Source: Gammaproteobacteria bacterium (GTDB taxonomy: Bacteria > Pseudomonadota > Gammaproteobacteria > Pseudomonadales > Azotimanducaceae). Taken from it: DNA of 9,712 nt. Both the position numbers and the translations under genes were made by a program. The stretch spans positions 1-9,712 of the forward strand of contig JAUILW010000095.1 of NCBI GenBank assembly GCA_030432795.1, read 5' to 3'. This document shows positions 1-5,970 of the stretch, one piece after another; position 1 is the stretch's first letter, and the number at the start of each line of letters is the position of its first letter. The notes beneath the pieces were generated by a model. The model saw nothing but the letters and a program-made list of their open reading frames with translations, made no database searches and was not told the DNA's origin.

Positions 1-139
1 ATGCCGTAACTGCTTCAGTGAGCGAATCATAGTCGTTGGTGGCAAGCACTTGCTCGTGCTGCAGATTATCTTCATCCGAATAGGCGAATCGTACGTTCGT
101 CCCGCCGATGTCCGCGAGCAACCAGTGATAGTCAGGCAC
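1..139 (-). CDS. glk: Glucokinase, N-terminal part (runs off the left edge)
   Basis: Only the first 46 codons are in the window. The conceptual product opens with VPDYHWLLADIGGTNVRFA (V is the initiator). The ADIGGTN segment at residues 9-15 is the N-terminal phosphate-binding loop of the hexokinase/glucokinase fold, in the form typical of bacterial Glk (DIGGTN followed by a hydrophobic stretch). Glucokinase phosphorylates cytoplasmic glucose with ATP to glucose 6-phosphate, the substrate of Zwf encoded at the head of the same operon. The likely start is GTG at 139, overlapping the eda stop by 8 bp. There is no clear Shine-Dalgarno sequence, so translation is probably coupled to eda. The catalytic Asp region and C-terminal domain lie outside the window, so completeness cannot be judged. 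A ROK-family kinase is less likely from this N-terminus but is not excluded. Confidence 0.87.
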   Translation of the reverse strand, partial: MPDYHWLLADIGGTNVRFAYSDEDNLQHEQVLATNDYDSLTEAVTA

Positions 140-761
140 GGCCGAGCACCGCGGCTTGTTTGGCGAGGCGGCCGATGCTGCGAAGGTCACCGGTCGCGAT
201 GTGGTCTTCAGGCACGAACCATGAACCGCCGACGCAAGCGACGTTGCTGAGCGCCAGGTAAGCTGAAGCGTTGGCAGCGTTGATACCGCCGGTTGCGCAG
301 AACCGCAGATTGGGCATGGGGCCAGACAAGGCGCGCAAAGCAGCGATGCCGCCGATAGCTTCGGCAGGAAAAAACTTGACCAGCGTGTATCCCGCGCGTT
401 GCGCGGCCATGCACTCGGAGGCGGTGGCGGCTCCGGGGATGTAGGGCATGCATGCTGCCGACAGCAATTCCTCGGAAGCCCCAGGACTCACGGCGAATCG
501 CGCGCCGGCCGCCTGCACGGTCCGCATCTGCGCGATATCCAGTACCGTGCCGGCGCCTACCAGCATCTGGGGCACTTCCATGGCGACTGCTTCGATAGCG
601 CTGAGGGCTGCGTCGCTGCGCAGGGTGATCTCCATGGCGTCGATCCCCGCTCTGAGCAGCGTCTGCGCCAGCGGCACGGCATGCGTCGCGTCCTGCAACA
701 CGACGACCGGCAGCACGCTGACGGATGCCAGCAATCGAGATGCGGAGGTGGCATTGCTCAT
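132..761 (-). CDS. eda: 2-keto-3-deoxy-6-phosphogluconate (KDPG) aldolase
   Basis: This is the last enzyme of the Entner-Doudoroff pathway. It cleaves KDPG into pyruvate and glyceraldehyde 3-phosphate in the cytoplasm. The 209-residue length fits the family. Class I aldolase landmarks are visible: MEITLRS with Glu44 (the general acid/base position), GAGTVL around residues 69-74, VKFFPAE with Lys129 as the Schiff-base lysine, and the phosphate-binding region RFCATGGI near 153-160 followed by GGSWFVP. E. coli Eda has Pro where this protein has Ala157 (RFCPTGGI versus RFCATGGI); this is a conservative oddity. The ATG start forms a 4-bp ATGA overlap with the edd stop and has no Shine-Dalgarno sequence, which suggests translational coupling. 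Some members of the family also act on 4-hydroxy-2-oxoglutarate, but the operon context argues for KDPG as the main substrate. Confidence 0.96.
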   Translation of the reverse strand: MSNATSASRLLASVSVLPVVVLQDATHAVPLAQTLLRAGIDAMEITLRSDAALSAIEAVAMEVPQMLVGAGTVLDIAQMRTVQAAGARFAVSPGASEELLSAACMPYIPGAATASECMAAQRAGYTLVKFFPAEAIGGIAALRALSGPMPNLRFCATGGINAANASAYLALSNVACVGGSWFVPEDHIATGDLRSIGRLAKQAAVLGRA

Positions 762-2566
762 GAAAGCGCCGAGAAGATTGAAGCGCCGCGACTGGCAGGG
801 CTGACGTTGTCACGAAACAGGCGAAAGAGTTCGCGTCCCACCCCCGTCACATCGGCGCTTGCCTGGGCGGCAGCGGGCCGCTGCGTAAGATCTGCATCTA
901 CGAGCAACAGACCATCCTGAGCGTTGATCTGCACGATATCACCGTCGCAGATGCGGCCGATCATGCCGCCTTCCTGCGCTTCTGGAGACACCTGAATGGC
1001 AGACAGAACTTTCCCTGAGGCGCCGCTCATACGCCCATCGGTGAGCAACGCCACTTTCTGACCGCGATTTTGCAGTGTACCCAGCACGGGCGAGAGCATG
1101 TGCAGTTCTGGCATGCCGTTGGCGGCTGGTCCCTGATGGGTGACTACTGCCACGAAGTCGCCTTCCAACGTGCCTGCCTCAAAAGCTTCGAGAAGCGCTT
1201 CCTGCGATCGGAACACGCGCGCCGGTGCCCGAATGCTCTGGTGTTGGGTCTGTACCGCTGAGACCTTTGTCACGGCTTGCCCGATGTTACCGTCGAGCAC
1301 GCGTATGCCGCCATCAGTCTGGAATGGGTCAGCCACCGTGCGAAGCACTGATCGATCTGCTGAGCTGGCGGCACCGTCCCGCCATTGCAGGGAGCCGGTG
1401 TCACCCAGCGAGGGCTTCTGCGTGAACCTGTGCAGACCTTCACCGAGGATGGTAGGCACGTCGTCGTGCAGAAGCTCATTGCGCAGCAGCTCTGCGATCA
1501 CGAAGCCGATGCCGCCGGCGGCATGAAACTGATTCACATCCGCCGCGCCGTTGGGATAGACGCTTGCGAGTAGCGGTACGACAGACCCTAAGTCTGCAAA
1601 GTCCTGCCAATTGATGCTGATGCCTGCCGCGGCAGCGATGGCGATGAGATGAATGGTGTGATTCGTTGAACCGCCTGTGGCTAGAAGCCCGATCATGGCG
1701 TTGACGATGCACCGTTCGTCCACGATCCGGCCGATCGGTGTGTAACGATTGCCCAGATGTGTAATGTCCAGCGCGCGGAGTGTTGCAGCCTCCGTCAGTG
1801 CATCGCGCATCAGGGTGCCGGGCGGCTCGAAAGAGCTGCCTGGTAACTGAAGTCCCATGAACTCGAGCAGCATCTGGTTGCTGTTGGCGGTGCCATAGAA
1901 GGTGCAGGTGCCGGGTGCGTGGTAGGAAGCGGATTCTGCTGCCAGGAGCTGGCTGCGATCTGCTGTGCCCGCAGCATAGGCTTCTCGCACGGCGGCCTTT
2001 TCCTTGTTCGGCAGGCCGGACGGCATTGGCCCGGCAGGCACGAAGACTGCCGGCAGATGCCCGAAGTTCAACGCGCCGATGAGCAGCCCGGGAACGATCT
2101 TGTCACACACACCCAAATAGAGCCCGGCGTCGTACATGTCGTGCGACAACGCCACAGCTGTTGCCAGCGCAATGACGTCGCGGCTGAACAGGCTGAGTTC
2201 CATGCCCTCGCGCCCCTGAGTGACACCATCGCACATCGCGGGTACGCCACCGGCCACCTGTGCGTTCGCCCCGGCAGCACGCGCGGTATCACGGATCCGG
2301 GCTGGATAGTGCTCGTAGGGCTGATGCGCGCTCAACATGTCGTTGTATGCGGTGATGATGGCAAGGTTGGCGCTGTAGTCTGCTGCCAGCGCCTGTTTGC
2401 CTGTGGCGTCGCACGCCGCCATGCCGTGTGCCAGATTACTGCAGCCCATTGATGAACGCGGCTTGCGATTGCTGGCTGCGTTTTCGAGGCGTTGCAGGTA
2501 CGCCGCGCGGCTAATCGAGCTGCGTACACGGATGCGGTCGGTCACGTTCTCAATGGTTGTATGCAT
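758..2566 (-). CDS. edd: 6-phosphogluconate dehydratase
   Basis: This is the signature enzyme of the Entner-Doudoroff pathway. It dehydrates 6-phosphogluconate to KDPG using an iron-sulfur cluster. From ATG 2566 the protein has 602 residues, close to the E. coli length of 603. IlvD/Edd family landmarks appear in order: ITAYNDMLSAHQPYEHYP (71-88), PAMCDGVTQGREGMELSL (109-126), LGVCDKIVPG with Cys154, APGTCTFYGTANSNQM with Cys221, LLATGGSTNHTIHL, HQGPAANGMPELH and RMSGASGKV. Cys154 and Cys221 sit at the same numbers as the cluster-ligand cysteines of E. coli Edd. The reading frame stays open upstream to an ATG at 2686, but that extension would overlap pgl by over 100 bp and lacks family similarity. 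ATG 2566 has an AGGA at 2573-2576, 6 bases upstream, in a 16-bp gap after pgl. The gene ends in an ATGA overlap with eda. Confidence 0.97.
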   Translation of the reverse strand: MHTTIENVTDRIRVRSSISRAAYLQRLENAASNRKPRSSMGCSNLAHGMAACDATGKQALAADYSANLAIITAYNDMLSAHQPYEHYPARIRDTARAAGANAQVAGGVPAMCDGVTQGREGMELSLFSRDVIALATAVALSHDMYDAGLYLGVCDKIVPGLLIGALNFGHLPAVFVPAGPMPSGLPNKEKAAVREAYAAGTADRSQLLAAESASYHAPGTCTFYGTANSNQMLLEFMGLQLPGSSFEPPGTLMRDALTEAATLRALDITHLGNRYTPIGRIVDERCIVNAMIGLLATGGSTNHTIHLIAIAAAAGISINWQDFADLGSVVPLLASVYPNGAADVNQFHAAGGIGFVIAELLRNELLHDDVPTILGEGLHRFTQKPSLGDTGSLQWRDGAASSADRSVLRTVADPFQTDGGIRVLDGNIGQAVTKVSAVQTQHQSIRAPARVFRSQEALLEAFEAGTLEGDFVAVVTHQGPAANGMPELHMLSPVLGTLQNRGQKVALLTDGRMSGASGKVLSAIQVSPEAQEGGMIGRICDGDIVQINAQDGLLLVDADLTQRPAAAQASADVTGVGRELFRLFRDNVSPASRGASIFSALS

Positions 2567-2582
2567 AGTATTTCCTGTTGGA

Positions 2583-3209
2583 TCAGGCGGCCCAGAACAC
2601 TTCGATGGGCGTGCGTTTCTGTGCGAGGAGGGCATCCACGGGCAGGCTGTTGGGTTGCAGCAGGTGCCGCTTTTTAACTTCTCCAAAAGCGAGGAGCAGC
2701 AACGCGCTCGTGTACGTTAGAGCAGTAAGATTGAGGGTCATCCGGCGATGCGGGCTGGCGGCAGTGCTGGTCTGCAGAACCGTTGGCGCCTGGGTCGTGT
2801 CGATGGCAGCCGGCCGCTCGCATGAATCCGGAAAGATGGATGCGAAGTGGCCATCCTCCCCCATGCCCACGAGCACCACGCTGAACGGTGCAGCAAATGT
2901 GAGATCTTGCATGGCGACAAATTTCGCCGGTTCAGCGCAGCCCGTCAGCAGATGTTGCCTGAGCAGGCGCTCGTTGCTGTCTGCATGATCGCGGGCCACG
3001 CAGCGTTCATCTGTCAACGTAACGTGCACCCTGGCCCACGGCAGATGAGTTTTCGCCAGCTGCTCATAGCAACGAATCGGCGACGTGCCGCCGCTGAGAG
3101 CGATGGAAGCTGTCGCGTCGTGGGCGAGGATTGGTGACAGTTCGGCAGCGATTCGATCGGCAACGGCGGAGCTTGCGGCTTCGCGGCTATGGAAAGTGTT
3201 GAGTTTCAC
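2583..3209 (-). CDS. pgl: 6-phosphogluconolactonase (DevB/Pgl type)
   Basis: Hydrolyses 6-phosphoglucono-1,5-lactone, made by Zwf, to 6-phosphogluconate for Edd. From GTG 3209 the protein is 208 residues, slightly short for the family. Visible landmarks are ALSGGTSP (37-44), the TDERCV segment (66-71) followed by the SNERLLRQHLL helix, VLVGMGEDGHFASIFPD (112-128) with His121 in the conserved GEDGH motif, and the C-terminal RTPIEVFWAA. The open frame extends upstream to 3341, but those 44 residues lie inside zwf and do not resemble the family. The GTG at 3209 overlaps the zwf stop in a GTGA arrangement and is preceded by GGGAA at 3218-3222. The two enzymes act consecutively, so tight coupling makes sense. 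This is the alpha/beta glucosamine-6-phosphate isomerase-like type, not the beta-propeller Pgl type. Confidence 0.94.
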   Translation of the reverse strand: MKLNTFHSREAASSAVADRIAAELSPILAHDATASIALSGGTSPIRCYEQLAKTHLPWARVHVTLTDERCVARDHADSNERLLRQHLLTGCAEPAKFVAMQDLTFAAPFSVVLVGMGEDGHFASIFPDSCERPAAIDTTQAPTVLQTSTAASPHRRMTLNLTALTYTSALLLLAFGEVKKRHLLQPNSLPVDALLAQKRTPIEVFWAA

Positions 3210-4672
3210 GTACCGAGTTCCCAGGCGCGCTGCTCCCGGTCCAGCAGCAGTGAAGCCTGCGTCGGTCCCCAGGAGCCGGAGAAGTAGGCTTCGACCTGCT
3301 GGCCCCTGGCCTGCCAGGCGGCATGAATTCCGTCGATCCACTGCCAGGCGGTTTCCACTTCGTCGCGGCGCATGAACAGGGCCGGGTTGCCCCTCAGAAC
3401 TTCAATGAGCAGGCGCTCGTACGCGTCAGGGTAGGTGGCGCCAAACGTTTCTGCGAAGCTCAGATCCAGCGATACTTGTTGAAGTCGAAAGCCTCCTGGC
3501 CCTGGTTGCTTTGCCATGATGGACAGCTTCACCCCTTCGTTGGGCTGCAACATGATCGACAGCTTGTTGGGTCGTGTCGTGAAGCTGGATTCGCTGAAAA
3601 TCGAGTGTGGAATCGGTTTGAACTGGATGACGATTTCCGAGTGTTTGGCGGCAAGCCTTTTCCCTGTGCGCAGGTAGAAAGGCACCCCCGACCAGCGCCA
3701 GTTATCGAGCTCTGCTTTGATCGCCACAAAGGTTTCGGTGTCACTCTGCCGGCCGAGTGCTTCGGCGTAGCCGGTCACGGCCTTGCCGTCCACCGCACCA
3801 GCTTGATACTGCGCGCGTACGGTCGAAGTGTGGGCGTCGTTCTGAGTGATCGGTCGCAGGGCCCGCAAGACTTTCAGTTTCTCGTCGCGCACAGCGTCGT
3901 CTTCCAGGCTGCTCGGCGCTTCCATGGCAACCAGACAGAGCAGTTGCAGCATGTGGTTCTGCACCATGTCGCGCAGCGCGCCGATGTCATCGTAGAAGTC
4001 GATCCGGTTCTCTACGCCGAGCTGTTCGGCAACCGTGATCTGTACGTGATCCACCACCTCACGTCGCCACAAGGGTTCGAATAGCGAATTGCCGAAACGA
4101 AGTGCCAGAATGTTCTGTACCGTTTCCTTGCCAAGGTAGTGATCGATGCGATAGATCTGACTCTCAGGGAAGCAGCGCCCAACCGCGTCGTTGATTTCCC
4201 GCGCTGTTGGATAATCTCTGCCTACGGGTTTTTCGAGGACGATACGCATGTCCGGGCTCATCAAGCCCCGCTCCGCGAACCCCTGGGCGATCGGGCCGAA
4301 CAGGCTCGGCGGTGTTGCCATATAGACGGCGCGGATCTTTTCTTCGTGACCTTCCAGCAGGTCGCGAAGGGAATCCCAGCTCTGCGGTGCCAGCGCATCG
4401 ACGTCCACATAGTGCAGGCGCTCTGCGAAGGCGTGCCAGGCATCTCCAGGCGCACCGGCGTTTGCGTGTTCCTCGATGGCCTTTCGTACCAGCAGCACGA
4501 ATTGTTCTCGCGCCATCGGCGTACGGCTGACGCTGATGATGCGGCTGCCGGCAGGTAGCTGACCGTCGTTGTGTCGATGATAAAGCGCAGGCAGCAACTT
4601 GCGCATCGCCAGGTCGCCGCTGCCGCCGAAGATGATGAGGTCGAAGGGATCGACCGGGATCAGATTTGCCAC
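3206..4672 (-). CDS. zwf: Glucose-6-phosphate 1-dehydrogenase
   Basis: Oxidises glucose 6-phosphate to 6-phosphogluconolactone with NAD(P)+, the entry step to the Entner-Doudoroff and oxidative pentose phosphate routes. The protein is 488 residues from GTG 4672. It shows the N-terminal dinucleotide-binding segment DLIIFGGSGDLAMRKLLPALY (11-31), EKPVGRD (147-153, Lys148), the active-site segment RIDHYLGKE (175-183, Asp177 and His178) and QNHMLQLL with His240. With the GTG start these residues fall at the numbers of the known catalytic residues of Leuconostoc G6PDH. The frame is open up to ATG 4732 (508 aa), but that ATG has no Shine-Dalgarno, directly abuts the palindromic operator, and lies upstream of the predicted transcription start. 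The GTG has GGAG 6 bases upstream. First gene of a five-gene operon, with pgl overlapping its stop. Cofactor preference cannot be read reliably. Confidence 0.96.
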   Translation of the reverse strand: MANLIPVDPFDLIIFGGSGDLAMRKLLPALYHRHNDGQLPAGSRIISVSRTPMAREQFVLLVRKAIEEHANAGAPGDAWHAFAERLHYVDVDALAPQSWDSLRDLLEGHEEKIRAVYMATPPSLFGPIAQGFAERGLMSPDMRIVLEKPVGRDYPTAREINDAVGRCFPESQIYRIDHYLGKETVQNILALRFGNSLFEPLWRREVVDHVQITVAEQLGVENRIDFYDDIGALRDMVQNHMLQLLCLVAMEAPSSLEDDAVRDEKLKVLRALRPITQNDAHTSTVRAQYQAGAVDGKAVTGYAEALGRQSDTETFVAIKAELDNWRWSGVPFYLRTGKRLAAKHSEIVIQFKPIPHSIFSESSFTTRPNKLSIMLQPNEGVKLSIMAKQPGPGGFRLQQVSLDLSFAETFGATYPDAYERLLIEVLRGNPALFMRRDEVETAWQWIDGIHAAWQARGQQVEAYFSGSWGPTQASLLLDREQRAWELGT

Positions 4673-4678
4673 GCCGAA

Positions 4679-4682
4679 CTCC
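4679..4682 (-). promoter_or_regulatory. Ribosome binding site deciding the zwf start
   Basis: GGAG on the minus strand, 6 bases before GTG 4672. The alternative ATG at 4732 has only operator sequence upstream and no purine-rich site. This supports the shorter 488-residue Zwf. Confidence 0.7.
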
Positions 4683-4710
4683 AGGTTCTCAGCGAAGTGT
4701 AGTGCGCCAG

Positions 4711-4739
4711 AAGATAGTGCAATGAATGTCATATGACAA
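4711..4739 (-). promoter_or_regulatory. Predicted sigma-70 promoter of the zwf-pgl-edd-eda-glk operon
   Basis: On the minus strand a TTGTCA -35 hexamer (4739-4734, 5 of 6 consensus matches) is followed after exactly 17 bp by a TATCTT -10 hexamer (4716-4711, 4 of 6). Transcription would begin near 4704, giving a leader of about 32 nt to the GTG at 4672. The -35 hexamer is itself half of the palindromic operator at 4733-4748, so bound repressor would block it directly. The promoter upstream of the GH3 gene has the same geometry, which strengthens the call. No transcript data are available to confirm it. Confidence 0.68.
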
Positions 4740-4748
4740 CGTTGTCAT
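4733..4748. promoter_or_regulatory. LacI-type operator 1 (zwf side)
   Basis: ATGACAACGTTGTCAT is a perfect 16-bp inverted repeat with a central CG step. Its 14-bp core TGACAACGTTGTCA (4734-4747) recurs exactly at 5903-5916. Even-length palindromes with a central CG are the usual operators of LacI-family proteins that insert a hinge-helix leucine at the centre, and such a regulator is encoded 80 bp away. The site overlaps the predicted -35 of the zwf operon and lies in the divergent region of the regulator gene. A chance second exact copy of a 14-mer in a window this size is very unlikely (order of 1 in 10,000 or rarer). Confidence 0.85.
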
Positions 4749-4828
4749 TTCTTGGATAAAAGAGTAGCTGGAGTTGTCGCGATACAGATGCGCATCCCTG
4801 ACGGTTGGTGCGATAAGATGCGCGCTCG

Positions 4829-5890
4829 ATGGTTCATGAGCGCCTGATGGCCAGGAGAAAACGCGAGAGCACCGGCGGCAAGCCGACCATATTCGATGTC
4901 GCCCAACGGGCAGGGGTGTCCATCAAGACGGTCTCACGGGTCGTCAATCATGAAGACAATGTGCGCGAAAATACCCGAGAGCGTGTGCTCGCCGCGATCG
5001 CAGACCTGGACTACCAGCCAAATGCAGCTGCTCGTGGGTTGTCCAGCAAGCGATCCTACGTCATAGGTTTGATCTATGAGAACGCCGATGAGTTCAGCTA
5101 CATGAAACATGTGCTGGACGGCGCGTTGGCAGCTTGCGAGGCGCAGGGGTACACGCTGTTGCTGCGCCCGCTCACTTTGCCCAACGATGAGCTGCTCTCA
5201 CAAATCCGTGCGTTTGCCGTGCAGGCGCGGGTGGACGGTGTTCTGCTGCCAGCACCCATCGGTGATATCGACGGTGTCGTGGATCTGCTTAAGGAGTTGG
5301 ATGTTCCTTTCGCGACGGTCACCCCAAAAACACCGAAACCCGAAGGTATCAACGTGTTCTGTGATGATGCGCAGGCAAGCCAGGACCTGGCGTCTTACCT
5401 GATAGAGCAGGGTCACAAACGTATCGGTTTCATTCTCGGTCACCCCGATCATCGGGCGACAGAACAACGTTACAAGGGATATCGGCAGGCGCTGAAGGCG
5501 CACGGTATCCGCTATGACGCAGCGCTCGTGCGCAAAGGCCTGTTTACCTTCGAGTCCGGCCAGCAGGCGGCAGCGCAGCTGCTCTCCCTCGATACGCCAC
5601 CCACTGCGATCATGGCCAGCAACGACGATATGGCGGCCGGGGTCAGCTTTCACGCACATGAGCGTGGTCTGGATGTGCCGGGCGATCTATCGGTAGTGGG
5701 GTTTGACGATACGCCGGTCGCTTCGCATATGTGGCCGCCCCTGACCACTGCGCGTCAGCCCATCAGCAACATGGTAGAGGCGGCCGTCAACGGCCTCGTA
5801 CGGCAGCTCCGGGGGGAGGAAGGTGATCTTTCCGAGGCGCCGTTTCACTGCGAGGTGGTGATACGGCGTTCCACCGGAGCCGTCCTGTAA
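4829..5890 (+). CDS. LacI-family transcriptional regulator, probable repressor of the flanking operons
   Basis: A 353-residue protein from ATG 4829. It has an N-terminal helix-turn-helix (TIFDVAQRAGVSIKTVSRVVN, about 20-40), a hinge helix (PNAAARGLSS, about 64-73, with Leu71 as the likely minor-groove-inserting residue), and a periplasmic-binding-protein-like sensor domain (from about residue 77). The sensor domain contains GHKRIGFILG, ASNDDMAAGV and VVGFDDTPVASHMWPPLTTARQP. It lies between two identical palindromic operators and is divergent from the Entner-Doudoroff operon, so it probably controls both flanking operons. The effector cannot be read; glucose, a beta-glucoside or an ED intermediate are candidates. 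The start is uncertain: ATG 4847 (MARRKRESTGG) would remove six residues and still leave the whole DNA-binding domain; neither start has a strong Shine-Dalgarno. A TTGTCA from operator 1 faces this gene, but only a poor -10 (TAGCTG, 4765-4770) follows. Confidence 0.94.
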   Translation: MVHERLMARRKRESTGGKPTIFDVAQRAGVSIKTVSRVVNHEDNVRENTRERVLAAIADLDYQPNAAARGLSSKRSYVIGLIYENADEFSYMKHVLDGALAACEAQGYTLLLRPLTLPNDELLSQIRAFAVQARVDGVLLPAPIGDIDGVVDLLKELDVPFATVTPKTPKPEGINVFCDDAQASQDLASYLIEQGHKRIGFILGHPDHRATEQRYKGYRQALKAHGIRYDAALVRKGLFTFESGQQAAAQLLSLDTPPTAIMASNDDMAAGVSFHAHERGLDVPGDLSVVGFDDTPVASHMWPPLTTARQPISNMVEAAVNGLVRQLRGEEGDLSEAPFHCEVVIRRSTGAVL

Positions 5891-5902
5891 GGCGCGAAGT
5901 TC

Positions 5903-5916
5903 TGACAACGTTGTCA
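5903..5916. promoter_or_regulatory. LacI-type operator 2 (glycosidase side)
   Basis: TGACAACGTTGTCA is a perfect 14-bp palindrome, identical to the core of operator 1. It starts 13 bp after the regulator stop codon and sits 55 bp before the GH3 start. Its right half provides the TTGTCA -35 hexamer of the predicted GH3 promoter. The exact repetition and the identical position relative to a promoter indicate one regulator acting at both sites. Confidence 0.86.
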
Positions 5917-5939
5917 TAACTCACAGCAGCCACTAGAAT
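5911..5939 (+). promoter_or_regulatory. Predicted sigma-70 promoter of the glycosidase operon
   Basis: TTGTCA (5911-5916, 5 of 6 consensus) and TAGAAT (5934-5939, 5 of 6 consensus) are separated by exactly 17 bp. Transcription would start near 5946, leaving a leader of about 25 nt before GTG 5971. The -35 hexamer is the right half of operator 2, giving the same repressor-over--35 arrangement as at zwf. The hexamers are stronger overall than those of the zwf promoter. Confidence 0.75.
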
Positions 5940-5970
5940 CCCTGGCTTTGCCGAATCTGGGTGGGAAGCT

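Noticed and set aside
802..812. A partial operator-like sequence TGACGTTGTCA inside edd
   Set aside because: One half matches the 8-base CGTTGTCA of the operator, but the other half is out of register and the spacing is shortened by 3 bp. It encodes conserved Edd C-terminal residues, so it is probably coincidental.
2567..2686. A 40-codon N-terminal extension of edd up to ATG 2686
   Set aside because: It would overlap pgl by more than 100 bp, has no similarity to Edd N-termini, and ATG 2566 has a proper ribosome site and gives the family length.
3210..3341. A 44-codon N-terminal extension of pgl up to 3341
   Set aside because: It overlaps the 3' end of zwf and does not resemble a lactonase N-terminus; GTG 3209 gives the usual coupled GTGA junction.
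3323..4084. A 253-codon open frame on the plus strand opposite zwf
   Set aside because: It lies entirely within the conserved zwf coding region and has no recognisable domain or ribosome site.
4829..4846. Choosing ATG 4847 as the regulator start in place of ATG 4829
   Set aside because: Neither start has a clear Shine-Dalgarno sequence and both retain the whole DNA-binding domain. The longer form was kept, with the alternative noted.
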